Assembly: GCA_960531495.1 (NCBI GenBank)
Contig: OY482850.1
Location: forward strand, 62,001-126,000
From: Zeus faber
Taxonomy: Eukaryota; Chordata; Actinopteri; Zeiformes; Zeidae
Reading direction: 5' to 3'
DNA length: 64,000 nucleotides
Of this stretch, positions 11,498 through 22,588 are shown one piece after another (the first letter of the stretch is position 1; every line of letters begins with the position of its first letter). The notes under the pieces were generated by a model. It made no database searches. It was not told where the DNA came from and was given only the letters and a program-made list of their open reading frames with translations. The translations under genes and the position numbers were made by a program.

Positions 11498-12197
11498 AAA
11501 AAATGAAACCTATTCACATTTTCAACGAAAATTCACCAAATTCAGTACACATATGTAACATGACTAGACTTAAAAAAATATATATATATTGCTGCCATGA
11601 TTGCTGCCTCTTAGACGATTTATCGGATCGACTTCAAACTTGATGAGCGTCTACAAGACACCTTCACAATTAAATGTTATAAAAATAATTTGTTTACAGT
11701 GCACGGTGTGGGCGTGGCAATGCGTTAAATTTCATGTTCAAAAGGTACTTGGAAATTCATGAAACTCGTCAGTCCCTGTGTGGCAATTGATATTCGATAG
11801 GTTATTAAAAAGTTAAAGTTATTGAAATATTTTGTTTTTGTCACACGATGTGGACATGGAGAAGTGTTGAATTTCATGTTCTAAAATAAGCTGTGTTTTC
11901 ATGATATTTTAGGCCCTTTTTATGCTTTGTACTTTTGCGAACTCCTCCTAGGCGATTTATCCGATCGACTTCAAACTTGGCAAGTGTCTACAAGAGATCT
12001 TGGGGATTAAAAGTAATTAAAAGATTTTGTTTTCGTCACACAATGTGGGCATGGCAACGCGTTGAATTTCATGTTTGAAAAAACACTGTGTTTAAGTGGC
12101 TTTTGGGGCATTAATAAACTTGAAAACTCACGAAACTCATGAAACTTCGCACACTTGTCCGTCCCAGTGTTTAATGTCATATTCTCTAGATCCCGTG
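11498..12197 (+). repeat. Dispersed repeat R1, continuation after the gypsy insertion
   Basis: The R1 phrases AATTCAGTACACATATG, GACTTCAAACTT, GTCTACAAGA and GTGTGGGCGTGGC are present in order. R1 carries on beyond the solo LTR. Confidence 0.6.
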
Positions 12198-12404
12198 TGT
12201 GGTATCTTGGTATTTTGCCGTCAGGTAACAGAAACCAACTCCTGGTTTGTTCACCTTTTATTAACCGTCTTCAGCAACATGTGGCGCGGCCGTAACATGC
12301 CAGGCTGGCTATCAGTACAACACATGACAGAGAGGGCAAAGGAGCATTTACTTAAAAGATAGAGTCCCTCTACTGGCGAAGTCATATAACTGCAATCTAT
12401 CACA
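12198..12404 (-). repeat. Solo LTR of the gypsy family with 5-bp target duplication
   Basis: This 207-bp copy of the LTR at 11255-11460 has no internal sequence. It is bracketed by CCGTG (12193-12197) and CCGTG (12405-12409). The bases outside join into the R1 phrase GGTCCCGTGCATGGGCG. A 5-bp duplication fits Ty3/gypsy integrase. Solo LTRs arise by recombination between the two LTRs of a full element. Confidence 0.93.
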
Positions 12405-13445
12405 CCGTGCATGGGCGTGTTAAAATGGCCGCCTCCACCCCCAATAAAAGAAATATTTAAACCTATTCACTTTTTTCCACAAAAGCTCACGAAATTCGGT
12501 ACACATTTGCAACATTGCTGCCTGCAGTTTTAATTCTTCTTGTTCTTGTTCTTCAGCCAAATTGCAACAGCTTTTTGGTCCCCTTAAGAAACTTGAGAAC
12601 TCACAACATTTGCACACATGTTACTCCCGGTACCCCTATCGATATTATATGGGTCCCGTGCATGACTGTGGCAAAATGGCTGACCACGGCTTCTGAAAAT
12701 TTTCAAAAAAATTGAATTGATTCACTGATTACCATGAAAACACACAAAATTCGGTACACTTATCTCACATCAATAGCCTTAGTGATGTTAAAAAATATAT
12801 GTATCGCTGCCATGACCGAAACCCAACAGGAAGTCGGCCATATTGGATTAAAGGTGCAATTTTAGTCACTTTCTGGTCATTTTCATGTTTTGTACTTCCG
12901 CAAACTCCTTGACGATTTATCACATTGACTTAAAACTCGACGAGTATCTACAAGACACCTTCGCTATTAGTGCGGCACATGGTGTGGCAGTGGCAACGCA
13001 TAAAATTTCACGTTCCAATAAATACTTGGAAATGTACTAAACTTTGCACACTCGTCAGCCCCAGTGTGGCAATTGATATTCTATGGGTTCCGTGCATGGG
13101 CGTGTAAAAATGGCCGGCTACGCCCCCTAGAAAAAGAAAAGATCAAACCAATTCTCTTTTTTCCACAAAAACTCACAAAATTCGGTACACATATGTAACA
13201 TCACTAGACTTGAAAAGATAGATATTGCCGCCATTACCGAAACTAAACGGGAAGACAGCCATATTGGATTAAAGGAGATATTTCAGTCACTTTTCGGTAA
13301 TTTTCATGTTTTGTACTTCGTCTCATGGTGTGGCCTTGGCACAGCCATGAACTTCATATTGGGAAAAAGGCACTGTTTACATGACATTTTTGTCGACCCC
13401 TACCACTAATACAGTCATCACCCGGTCATCACTGCATGCAGCTTA
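12405..13445 (+). repeat. Dispersed repeat R1, two further monomers
   Basis: Landmarks GTGCATGGGCG near 12412, a diverged form near 12657, and GTGCATGGGCG near 13092 are spaced about 0.24 and 0.44 kb apart. CCAACAGGAAGTC occurs near 12823. R1 ends at the left terminal repeat of the next element. Confidence 0.6.
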
Positions 13446-14613
13446 AATTGTGACCCACCACAGCAAAATAAGTTGGAAAAAACCTTTCTTGAAGGAAAAT
13501 GAGATTTTTCCAGATTCGTGTTCCTTTGTGGTTTTTTTTATCCCTCAACGTATTTTCAAGACCGAGTTTGAATTATAAATAGTAGAAAAATGTTAAATAT
13601 TCCCGTTAGATTACATGGGGAAACGCAGTTCACTTACCAAGACGCTGAATAGCGCTGAACAACGCTGATCAGGTGAAGATAATTCATCCATATTCCATGT
13701 GATGTGAAGTCACAATGTGAAACCGCTTTGATAGAATTCAAACTTTAAATCTTTCGTGTTTTATACACACACGGAGACGTCGCTGTGGAGGGGGCGTGTC
13801 ACTGACATTACCGTCACTTCCGTAAACAAGACGAGGATCCGGTTTCACTTGTCTGTTAAAACTTTCATTTCCCTGTGTTGTTATGGATTAGGAGAAGCGG
13901 GTGGAGGAAGATCTAAATCATATCGCGGACCTTAATCTGACCAGTGCGATGGATCCAAGTCAGTGTAATCAGCGCGCACTGGACTTCATTTTCCGCGATG
14001 ATGGTCAGTTCTTCAACAGCGACGCTGAATCTGATATTACTCCGGACTTGGGGAACATTTCAAACAGCGGAGTTCCCCAACCTGAATGTGACGATGAAAC
14101 GGCATATTTTCAAGAACCACCGGAGGAGACCGACGATACGCGCGTTGTTGTTACAACTGAAGGAGATGATGACGTGATGAAGTCCATTATGGTTGGTGAT
14201 TTAAAATAAAATAAAATAATTCCAGATTTATAAAACATGTATATTCTTACTGTTAAATGAAAGCTTTTTTTTTTCAAAACAAAAATACGTTCAACGTTCC
14301 CTCAAAACACAAGAACAAAGCAGTGATTGGCCCATTCAGCAGTATGTTAAGTAGCCATGTGGCTTTGGCAACCCAATTTGCATCCCGGGAGCCGGTTGAA
14401 TGAAGATGAATCTCGACAAAACTTTCAAGGTCATTATCTCAGAAACACAGTTTGCCACACCCTTGTCATTAACAAGTCATAGCTTTAAAAATATTTGCTT
14501 GGTTTGCACAAGTGACACCTTGTTGGGAGCTCTGATTCTCCACTTTCAAGTGATGTAAAAAGAAAAAGTCGAACGCCGCCAAATGACCCTAAAGTATGCA
14601 GTGGGTCATAATT
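13446..14613 (+). mobile_element. Putative DNA transposon with ~17-bp imperfect terminal inverted repeats
   Basis: The left end AATTGTGACCCACCACA (13446-13462) pairs with the right end (14597-14613), whose complement is AATTATGACCCACTGCA: 14 of 17 bases match. Repeat of the R1 type lies on both sides. AATT at each edge could be a 4-bp target duplication or part of the repeat. The inside is unlike its surroundings and carries one acidic ORF. No transposase catalytic domain was seen, so it is probably non-autonomous or internally deleted. Confidence 0.5.
13901..14209 (+). CDS. Small acidic ORF, unrecognised
   Basis: The 102-codon ORF begins MEEDLNHIADL and is rich in Asp/Glu, with no membrane segment. 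The frame is also open upstream as far as a stop just after an earlier ATG at 13883. The sequence just before it is GC-richer than the flanks and resembles a promoter or 5' UTR. I do not recognise the protein. It could be the N-terminal acidic leader of a transposase whose remainder was deleted, or a first exon of a host gene; no splice partner was identified. Confidence 0.35.
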   Translation: MEEDLNHIADLNLTSAMDPSQCNQRALDFIFRDDGQFFNSDAESDITPDLGNISNSGVPQPECDDETAYFQEPPEETDDTRVVVTTEGDDDVMKSIMVGDLK

Positions 14614-15617
14614 ATCATCTTGTTATTATTATTATATTTTATCCCGCACCTTTTTTTTCAGAACGATACTCCTCCTACAGGTTTGAAACTACCAACTTCA
14701 AAATTTCTTGGCATTTTGGCTTTGTCAGGAGATGGTCATTCAGTATGTCAATCGATATTGGCCAAGAACCGTTTGTCATAGAGAGTTGGGGGTTGGGTTG
14801 TTCTACTAAGTAGATGTCGTATTTCAATTGGCGGGGCCCCGCCTCCTCCCCTGATTGGTCCAACTCTGTTCCTTTTATAACTATTGAAACGTTTGTTGTC
14901 AAGACTTGGGGGACAGCAGCTTGTCTTTTTCAAGCCAACTTAAAGATTGTTCAAAAACTTCACATTCCAGTTATTATTATATTTTATTCTGCACCATTTT
15001 TCTAAACGCCATTCCTCCTACAGTTTTGAAGCTACCAGCTTCAAAATTGCTCGACATTTTCTGGGTATGCCCATGTATGTTGCTCCTACTTCTTGTATGG
15101 ATAGCGCACTTCTATCCTTTCATTTACTAATTTTCCATCCCTTTTTTCTGCTAGACTAATGATGGGATATTTTTACAACTGCTCTTACGCCTACAATTTT
15201 ACAGCGAGAAACACCAAAGTTGCTGTGCAGCTTCATAAGACTCGTTATGTCTACATTTGCACTTCTATCTCTCCTTTGTTATCCCTTCTTTTTCAGCTCC
15301 AATTACTTACATTCCTGTTCAGAAGTTCTAGTATTCCCACAATTTTAATGCTAGAGCCTCCAAACTTGCTATGCTGCTTAAGACTGGCCCAAAAGATGGA
15401 TGTTGATTGATGTTGTCAATCGATTGAACCCCGGCCTTCTCCGTATTGGCCGATCGTTTATCATTCATATCCATTGATCCGTTTGTCATAGAGAGTTGGG
15501 CTTTGGGGTGTTGGATCATGCAAAGGTCGCATATCAATCGACAGAGCCCCGCCCTTTTACCTGATTGGTCGATCTTTGTTCCTTTTATAACTATTGAACC
15601 ATTTGTTGTACTGAAGT
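14614..15617 (+). repeat. R1-associated AT-rich repeat, no gene
   Basis: Three partial repeats of one unit are visible through phrases such as TTTTATTCTGCACC/TTTTATCCCGCACC, CTCCTACAG(T/G)TTTGAA, GTTTGTCATAGAGAGTTGGG (14770 and 15482) and CCTGATTGG. It relates to 5200-5450. ORFs are short and random. Confidence 0.5.
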
Positions 15618-15880
15618 GTTTTAAAAGATTCGGGCTGAAAAGTGTGATTTTATCGTACTCAAAAAGATCCAGGTCAAAACCTGTAGATTATTGTGACTGA
15701 AAAATCTTTAAGCCGAAATCTGTGAATTATTGTCGTTGAGAAGATTTACAGCCAAGGCCCGTGAAGGAGAGCCTGCATCTCGGGCTTATTAAAAAAGCTC
15801 AGCCCGACGTTTAAAAAAAACTCAGTCTCAGCTAGGTGCTCTTATCTTGCCGCAACCTTAAAACTCAAAAGGTTACTAAT
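15618..15880 (+). repeat. Dispersed repeat R3, copy 1
   Basis: Shared with 31985-32190, including CAAAAAGATCCAGGTCAAAA, GATTTACAGCCAAGGCCCGTG, GAGAGCCTGCATCTCGGGCT and CTTATCTTGCCGCAACCTT. The identity is unknown; an LTR is possible but not shown. Confidence 0.6.
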
Positions 15881-15954
15881 TAAACCGCAACATTCCCACC
15901 TTTTTGACTCCTACAGATTAACAAGAGATTACATGGTTTTGTTGTGCATTATGT

Positions 15955-16310
15955 TGTGCATCATACTGCTGCCTCACAGCAAGAAGGTCCTGGATTCGAT
16001 TCTCGCCTGGGGCGCTGTTGGCACCGTGCTCCGGCAGGTTGTCTCCCAAATAGGAGCCTTTCGGTGTGGAGTTTGCATGTTCTCCCCATGCTCACATGGG
16101 GTTTCCCCCACCTACCATCAGTAAAGACCCCCACCAAAAACATGCACACATCACCATCGCCTGACCAGCGATGGACACTTGGTACCAGGTCCCCGGGCGC
16201 CTCGACGAATGCTGCCCACTGCTCCTGGCTGCCCCCCCGGAGGAAGGACAAGCCAGGATGGGAGAAATGCAGAGGCCACATTTCACTGCCCACCACCCAA
16301 AAAGCATATG
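15955..16310 (+). repeat. SINE-like dispersed repeat with tRNA-like box B
   Basis: Sequence around 15969-16005 (GCCTCACAGCAAGAAGG, then TGGATTCGATTC) looks like the tRNA-derived head of a SINE, with the second motif close to a Pol III box B. It is followed by GGAGTTTGCATGTTCTCCCC, a phrase widely dispersed in fish genomes. The part at 16100-16240 recurs in reverse orientation at 33744-33890 and 37517-37710. No box A is clear. Confidence 0.55.
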
Positions 16311-16319
16311 CATGTGGGT

Positions 16320-16350
16320 GTGTGTGTTTGTGTGTGTGTATATATATGTA
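16320..16350. repeat. Short (TG)n/(TA)n tract
   Basis: A short interrupted TG run grading into TATA sits at the downstream edge of the SINE-like repeat. Confidence 0.7.
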
Positions 16351-16544
16351 TCTGTTGTGGTGCGGTGTGTCATGTGACAAAGATTTTTAATTCTTAATAA
16401 GGATCGGAGATGGTAACAATGAACATGCAGGATGGAATGTAGGCAAACACACGGTACTAAATGTGCCTGTAAATGAGCGTATAATCAAACTACTGTATGT
16501 GATTATACAAAAACTCCTATAAAATGCAACAATCGAAGTGAGTA

Positions 16545-16715
16545 TAAGAATGCATAAACCAAACGTAGAGTGTAAGAAACAAAATCATAACACAACAACT
16601 GTTGTGAGTATAGGGAGCAAAGACATAACACAACAACTGTGGTGAGTATAGGGAGCAAAGACATTACACAACAACTGTGATGAGTATAAGAAACAAAAAC
16701 ATAACAAAACAAAAT
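16545..16715. repeat. 38-bp minisatellite
   Basis: The unit CATAACACAACAACTGTTGTG plus AGTATAGGGAGCAAAGA repeats every 38 bp, with two good copies and diverged partial copies on each side. Confidence 0.85.
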
Positions 16716-17066
16716 TGAAACATTGGTTTGTGAGAAACACTGGTGAGGGGTTTGTTGTGCATAAATAATGGAATGGTCATATTTGGTTATCAGAAAAAAC
16801 TGCATATATTCGATAATATTTAGTGATGGAGAAAAATAAGAAAACCCATCTTTTACGTGGCATAAACCGAAAAAGATCACCAAATGACAACCTTCAGATC
16901 ACAACAACCTGAATATAATGAGCACACAAGAAACCAGTTATCTGTGGTGAAGAATTTGGCAGTGAGGTTTACAAAGTTCCCTTAGGCAGCCACTGAATTC
17001 GTTGTAGTTGTGGATTTAGGGTGGAGATCTGCTAGTGCAGATCGTCATTGACAATTTTGAGTCTGG

Positions 17067-17411
17067 CTATTTGATCTTTGTAACGCCAGTTGCTCGAGGT
17101 GAGCCCCAGCTCTGAGGCGGGACCTCAGTCTTTGGTTCCACCGTTGCCCCCTGGTGCGCATTCCACATAGGCGGATAACTGCAGCTGGTGGGATCCTGGC
17201 TAGAAAGGACCGGAAAACCATCAAAGGCATAGTTGCCACCATGGCGGGATCCTCGAAGTACGGGTCTCCTATGGGTTCTGGGCCTCATGTGGGGTGTTGT
17301 TTGGAGGAGCAGGGTTGGGAGGAGTGTCGGCAGTGGAGCTGCTGGGTGAGCTGGATGAGGAGGAGACCAGTGTAGTGGGGGTGCATAGTTGCTTCCACTG
17401 ATCGTAGTCAA
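17067..17411 (-). other. Proline-rich open frame, unidentified
   Basis: The 114-codon minus-strand frame has a Pro/His-rich first third (PPLHWSPPHPAHPAAP). It abuts the 3' end of a LINE. It might be a worn gag-type region of a retroelement, but no diagnostic motif is present, so no function is assigned. Confidence 0.2.
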
Positions 17412-19517
17412 GATTCAAGATTTTTATTCGTCACTTACATGTACATACTTTCATACATATATGCAGTGAAATGTAATGCAACGCACCCGGTGATAACACA
17501 CAATATGTCCTAGGAAAAATTTCTAATAGCCCAACTAACTGACTCCTAAAACGTAATACAGTAAGTCGAATACTTATAAAATAAAATAAAAATATATAGA
17601 ATAAAATACAATAAAAATAAAATGAAATGAAATGGAATAGATAGAGGGAATATGCTTATGTATATGGAATAGGCAATTATGTATATACAGATATGTGATT
17701 TAAAGTGGCATGTGAATAAAGTGAGGTAGTGTTTGGGATAATACAGCACAGTATACAACAGCACGGCGCAGCAATACGGCATCACGAACAACCCTGAACA
17801 GTGACACAGTATGCGGTACAGTATGCTACATACAGTTCAGAAGGTAGTGGAGCCTATGTGTTAGCTCAGTGAGGACCCCTGGTGAGGTCAGCATTGACAG
17901 TTCTAATGGCTTACGGGAAAAAACTCTGTCTCAGTCTCTCTGTTCTCGCTGTGTGACTGCGGAGGCGCTTGCCTGACTGCAGCAGCTGGAACAGTCCGTT
18001 GTTGGGGTGATGAGGATCCTTCATGATCCTGCGGGCTCTGCTACTACACCTCCTGGTGTATAACTCCTGCAAGGGGGGGAGGGTAGTTCCAGTGGTACGT
18101 TCAGCTGAGCGCACCACCCTCTGCAGGGTCCGCCTGTCCTGAGCAGTACAGTTCCCAAACCAGGCAGTAATGTTGCCTGTCAGGATGCTCTCCACTGCTC
18201 CAGAGTAGAAGGACTTGAGGATCCTCACCGACACCCGGAATGTCCTCAGCTGCCTGAGGTGGTAAAGACGCTGCCTCGCCTTTCTCACCAGAGTGTCTGT
18301 GTGTACAGTCCATGTTTAGTCCTCTGTGATGTGGACCCCCAGGTATTTGAAGCTGCTCATCCTGTCGACAGAAGTCCCATTAATCCACAAGGGCGCGTGC
18401 GTCCTCGATTGTGATCCACGCCTAAAGTCCACAATCAGCTCCTTGGTTTTGCTGACGTTCAGGTGTAGGCTGTTGTTCTGGCACCAGAGTGACAGGTCAG
18501 CCACCTCCTCGCGGTAGGCCTTCTCATCGCAGTCGGTGATCAGGCCCACGACCACGGTGTCGTCAGCAAACTTGATGATGGTGTTGGAGCTGGACCTGGC
18601 CACACAGTCATGTGTGTACAGGGAGTACAGTAGGGGGCTGAGGACGCAGCCCTGGGGGGATCCTGTATTCAGGGTGAGGGAGCTTGACATGTACTTCCCC
18701 ACCTTGACCACCTGGGGGCGGGCTGTGAGGAAGTCCAGGATTCAGGCGCACAGCGGACCATTCAATCCGAGCTCCATCAGCTTGACAGCTAGTCTGGTGG
18801 GGACTATGGTGTTGAAAGCTGAACTATAATCGATGAACAGCATTCTCACATAGGCCCCCTTCTGGCCATCCAGATGCGTGAGCGTGGTGTGCAGTACCTG
18901 GTAGACCGCGTCATCCGTGGATCTGTTTTGCCGGTACGCAAACTGCAACGGGTCCAAGGTGCGGGGAAGGGAGGCGCAGATGTAATCCTTAATCAGCCTC
19001 TCGAAACACTTCATGACCACCGAGGTGAGGGCCACCGGACGGTAGTCATTCAGGCAGGTTGGAGAGGCGATCTTTGGGACAGGAACGACGGTGGACCTCT
19101 TGAAGCAGGACGGGACCACTGATTCAGCCAGGGAGATGTTGAATATTGTGGTGAACACCGGAGCTAGCTGGTTAGCACAGGTCTTCAGTACTCGCCCAGA
19201 TATGCCATCTGGGCCCGTAGCTTTCTTGGTGTTCACCCGCATCAAAGCCCTCCTGACCTCGTGCACGGACACTGAGAGTGCGCGCTCATCCCCAGCGGTG
19301 TAACTCCAATTAGCCGGTGAGCTAGCGGTGTTGCTGCCAGACTCAAACCGCGCATAAAAGGAGTTCAGTTGGTTGGCTAGGGAGGCGTCCCAGTCTACGT
19401 CAGTCAGAGCGTCCTGAAGCGCAGCCTTTGATTGGTCCGTCCACCGCTTCACTTCCCTCGTCATCACCAGATCCCGCGCGATCAGAGGCCTGTAAACAGG
19501 AACCAGCGAGATCGTGG
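17408..19517 (-). mobile_element. Rex1-like LINE copy b, 5'-truncated, internally deleted
   Basis: On the minus strand the 3' end at 17408 has the TCAAGATTCAAGA tail and the same 3' UTR as copy a. Homology runs up to the endonuclease end (SLVPVYR at about 19495). Relative to copy a, 375 bp corresponding to 2641-3015 are missing. A 22-bp tandem duplication lies at the truncated 5' junction (19514-19535 and 19537-19558). Confidence 0.88.
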
Positions 19518-19527
19518 CGATGAACAC
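17911..19527 (-). pseudogene. LINE reverse transcriptase, two premature stops
   Basis: Three consecutive open stretches (18742-19527, 18316-18711, 17911-18288) match copy a residues from about 299 to near the C-terminus. They are separated by a stop after PLCA near 18740 and a stop inside the ED-TWT stretch near 18316. The [19 protein letters not shown] and FADD motifs are preserved. The in-frame loss of 125 codons removes the linker between endonuclease and RT. Confidence 0.85.
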
Positions 19528-19559
19528 CTGAGTGACGTGGCGATGAACACCTGAGTGAG

Positions 19560-20870
19560 GTCAACTCACTAAATGGATGGGCAATATGGAACGAGTGGTA
19601 TGAATGTCTGCAGTATACCTCACGCCAACATATCCAGAGATCTTGCTGGGTAGGTGCCCAGGAGAATCAAAATCTGCTGAAGGCGGTTCCAATTAAATAC
19701 AGTTGAAGCCGGTGTCAAAAAATGTTATGAAGCCTGGCACCAATACCTGAACTGGTCGGATGTTGTGACGAGTCTACCCCCCCCCCCGAATACACTTGAA
19801 GGTCGCAGTGAGTTGTAATGTATAGATGATGGCAGCAGGATAGGTAGAGATGTAATCTCCGAGGCACGACTTATGGAGACTGTCCAGATGGGCCATAAGA
19901 CTATGAAGGAATGGTGTGCAGATAGTAGTGTTGTAATATCCTAGGAAGTGTCAGATAGGAAAATTCCTCAGATAAAGAACATAAAAGTCTATGGATTGCA
20001 CAAATGCTACTCACGAAAAGGACAGGTCTCGGTGGGATGTTTCACTAAATGTAAGATAACATTTGATATAGAGAAGGGTCAGGTGATTATCGATGCAGGG
20101 GGTAGAATATCCCAGAAAGGAAGTGGCACAGTGCATTGCTTTACCCAGGCCAGCCTTTGGCAGACATCTTCTGGATATGTGGGGGAGACGTTCTGCGTAA
20201 TACTCTACCAGCAAACTGGAATGGTGTTTCTGCTTGTGTACAGCTAATAGAGCCAATCTCGTTAATGACTGGAGATTGGGTAAAATCTGAAAAACCACAA
20301 CATAATAGGAGAAAGAGAGCATACACCCCAGTTCCTAACATTTATATTGATGCCAACCCGGAAGTATCCCTAATGAAATGAAAGCACAAAGTGAGATATC
20401 AGCAGGTTTCGAGTTATTCTTTGACTAGGTTATGCCAGTGAAAAACAATGAATGGATTTATTTTGTGTATTACAATCAGCAAGGTTCATTAACTTCACTG
20501 AGGATGCTCTGTCCACACTAGGAGTACAGCTCGATGCGATTAGCACTATGACTTGGCAAAATAGGTTGGCACTGAATTGTTTGCCGAAAAAGGAGGCGTT
20601 TGTCAAAGTTTGGTGAGCAATGTTGTACATTTATTCCGAATAACACTTCACCTGAAGGGAGTTTTACTCTTGCCAGGAATAAACTGAAGAATTTGGGATT
20701 GGTTAGAGGGTAGCATAGTAAGATGAGGAGCCATGCTTACGAAAATAGGGATAGTGACAGGAATAGGTCTTGAAATCTTCTGTTGTTTGCTTCCAGTACT
20801 GAGAGCGTTTATTACTAAAGGGCTGATTGATCGGACATCTGTCCAGGCTGCAGTCAGGCAGGCAACGGTT
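19560..20870 (+). pseudogene. Endogenous retrovirus env, decayed
   Basis: Pieces in several frames match a gammaretrovirus-like fish envelope. Surface-subunit sequence (19948-20381, with ICGGDVLRNTLPANWNG) leads to a furin-type RRKR site at about 20307-20318. Then come worn transmembrane-subunit sequence, a GGVC remnant of the disulphide motif near 20596 whose Cys partner is lost, and a hydrophobic anchor with CC at about 20733-20800. Many stops and frameshifts rule out a product. No adjoining pol was found on this strand. Confidence 0.7.
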
Positions 20871-21315
20871 GTCATCAATCACCGTGAGAAGGCTGTATCG
20901 GTGGTTGCCAAACCAGGAGAATATGTCACAGCTGCTGGTCTCCCCTGTAATGGACATGGAGGACCCCTCGACTGCCCGTACCGTACTCTTGATTGTGTAT
21001 GGACGTTCCGAGCCAATGCTGAAGCAGCATCCAGAGCCCACGTACAGATGGTTCTGCATATCAACGGCTGGGAAGCAACCGTTTAGAGGACGCCCCACTG
21101 CCCCAGCCCGGCACTGTATAATTTTAAGTTTATTTTTAATGGAATCAATGAAGTCTTTGTGTTGAGTATGCCACAATTAGAAGCAGATGTAGAGGGCATG
21201 AAGGCTGCTCCTTACATCAATCACCCATAGACAAGGAATGAGGTATGGGGAATCAAATCAGCCTCATTTACAATTCTGTTTAAAAGTTGTGTTGTCTTTA
21301 ATGAAAACTTCATGT
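20871..21315. other. No recognised feature
   Basis: Open frames on both strands overlap here (20703-21176 minus, 20733-21086 plus), but neither shows a family motif beyond the env anchor. It may be post-env or LTR sequence of the retrovirus. Confidence 0.4.
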
Positions 21316-21421
21316 TAAAAATATTGACAGGACTTTGTTCACACCTGTGTCTTGCTGTCCATGCAATGGGGGTAAGCTTGCAAAGTGTGAGCAGAAGATC
21401 CAAGCAGCTGTTAGGTACAGT

Positions 21422-21545
21422 ATACTTACCTAGCATGGGTGAAACATTGTCCCGGAAGGAAGTTTGACCAGGGTGAGGTTATGTCATTGGACTCTAAATC
21501 TCCTGACCCCTTCAAATTCCCCAAATGTGGGCATCTTAACTTCAT
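21422..21545 (+). ncRNA. U1 snRNA-like sequence 1 (probable pseudogene)
   Basis: It begins ATACTTACCTAGCA, matching the U1 5' end that pairs with 5' splice sites (one change, G to A, just after it). It keeps GGAAGGAAGTTTGACCAGGG and GTGAGG in the stem-loop I/II region, CCTGACCCCT, and TTCCCCAAATGTGGG near stem-loop III. The Sm site and stem-loop IV are not recognisable. U1 is the spliceosomal RNA that defines 5' splice sites; this copy is too diverged to be assumed functional. Confidence 0.72.
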
Positions 21546-21719
21546 CTTAAAACATAAAGATAAAAATATTGACAGGACTGTGTTCATTCCTGTGTCTTGC
21601 TGGCCATACAATGGGGGAAAGGCAGAGTCTTCACAGGCTGACTGAAGCCAAGTGACAAGACCACAGACTGATGGAACAGCTTGCTAAGTGTGAGCAGAGG
21701 ATCCAATCAGCTGTTAGGT

Positions 21720-21845
21720 ATACTTACCTAGCAAGGGTGACACATTTTTTAGGAAGGAAGTTTGACCAGGGTGAGGTTATGTCATTGCGCTCCGACTCTG
21801 TTGACCCCTGCAATTTTCTCTCCCCTGAGTTGTGGTGTAAGAAAG
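21720..21845 (+). ncRNA. U1 snRNA-like sequence 2 (probable pseudogene)
   Basis: The 5' end is again ATACTTACCTAGCA. The order AGGAAGTTTGACCAGGGTGAGG, TCATTGCGCTCCGACT, TGACCCCTGCAATTT follows the U1 layout closely. GAGTTGTGGTG near 21829 sits where the Sm site should be, in degraded form. Stem-loop IV is not convincing. Confidence 0.75.
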
Positions 21846-21959
21846 GCATAGCTTTCACCTGCTTATTGGGATGTGATGAAATGCTGCACCGTGCTTGTTT
21901 ATTCTAGAATACCCAAGCTTCTAAGACACTAATGCTCGCATGCACACTCATACTAATTG

Positions 21960-22520
21960 AAGACCTTCATATTGACATTGATTTTGGTTGCGCGATTTCT
22001 GCACCAGGTGCAGGTGGTGGGAGAAATGAGGATGATGGCTAAGCTGTCATCCACGAAGGAGAATGAATCCCACCCCATGCATGAGACCCTGACAGCACTG
22101 GAGAGCTCCTTCAGCAATAGGCTGCTTCACCCCAAGTGTGGGAAGGAGTGCCAACGCAGGTCCTTCCTTCCTGCGGCTGTCAGACTGTATATTCCACAGC
22201 GCACCTAGTAGACCACACACACACACGGACACACACACAACTGTGAAAAATCCAAGTGCAAATTTTTTTCAAAAAAAAGAAATGGTACAATCCCTGATGT
22301 GCGATGTGTCGAAATATGCGCAATACGCTTTTTACTCTACTTTACTCTGATTCCTATTTATGTTGTTTCTACTTAGGTATATATTTTCTATATATTTTAT
22401 TTTGTTTAGAGTGCTTACCCTGATATGCCCTATTTTCTGCTGTCACTTTTTGCTGCTGTAATGGTGCAAAGTTCCCTGTTGTGGGATTAATAAAGGTTTA
22501 TCTTATCTTATCTTATTTTG
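21960..22520 (+). mobile_element. LINE 3' end with (TTATC)n tail
   Basis: The peptide HPMHETLTALESSFSNRLL, then FLPAAVRLY (22050-22190), is the typical end of a fish LINE pol. A 3' UTR with a short CA tract follows, then GGGATTAATAAAGG and a TTATC repeat at about 22496-22516. It is 5'-truncated and lies between U1-like copies 2 and 3. It is not the family of LINE copy a, judging from the different tail. Confidence 0.75.
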
Positions 22521-22588
22521 TAGTGTATTACAGATAATGAAAATTGCATGTCTAGCATTATATGTAACTGTATGAATCACAATGAGGT

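Larger units (their letters stand above)
21316..21950 (+). repeat. Tandem duplication of a ~0.25-0.3 kb unit carrying a U1-like sequence
   Basis: Unit 1 (about 21316-21555) and unit 2 (about 21556-21850) share AAAATATTGACAGGACT, CCTGTGTCTTGCTG, AATGGGGG, GTGTGAGCAGA and GCTGTTAGGTA before the U1-like part. The flanks are therefore duplicated together with it. Confidence 0.75.

Noticed and set aside
15969..16005. tRNA gene
   Set aside because: Only a box B-like motif is present. Box A and a cloverleaf cannot be drawn, so it is a SINE head.
17067..17411. Proline-rich frame as retroviral gag
   Set aside because: Composition alone suggests it. No capsid, zinc-knuckle or neighbouring pol sequence supports it.
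20703..21176. 157-codon minus-strand frame as a host gene
   Set aside because: It overlaps the env transmembrane anchor on the other strand and has no recognisable motif or splice context.
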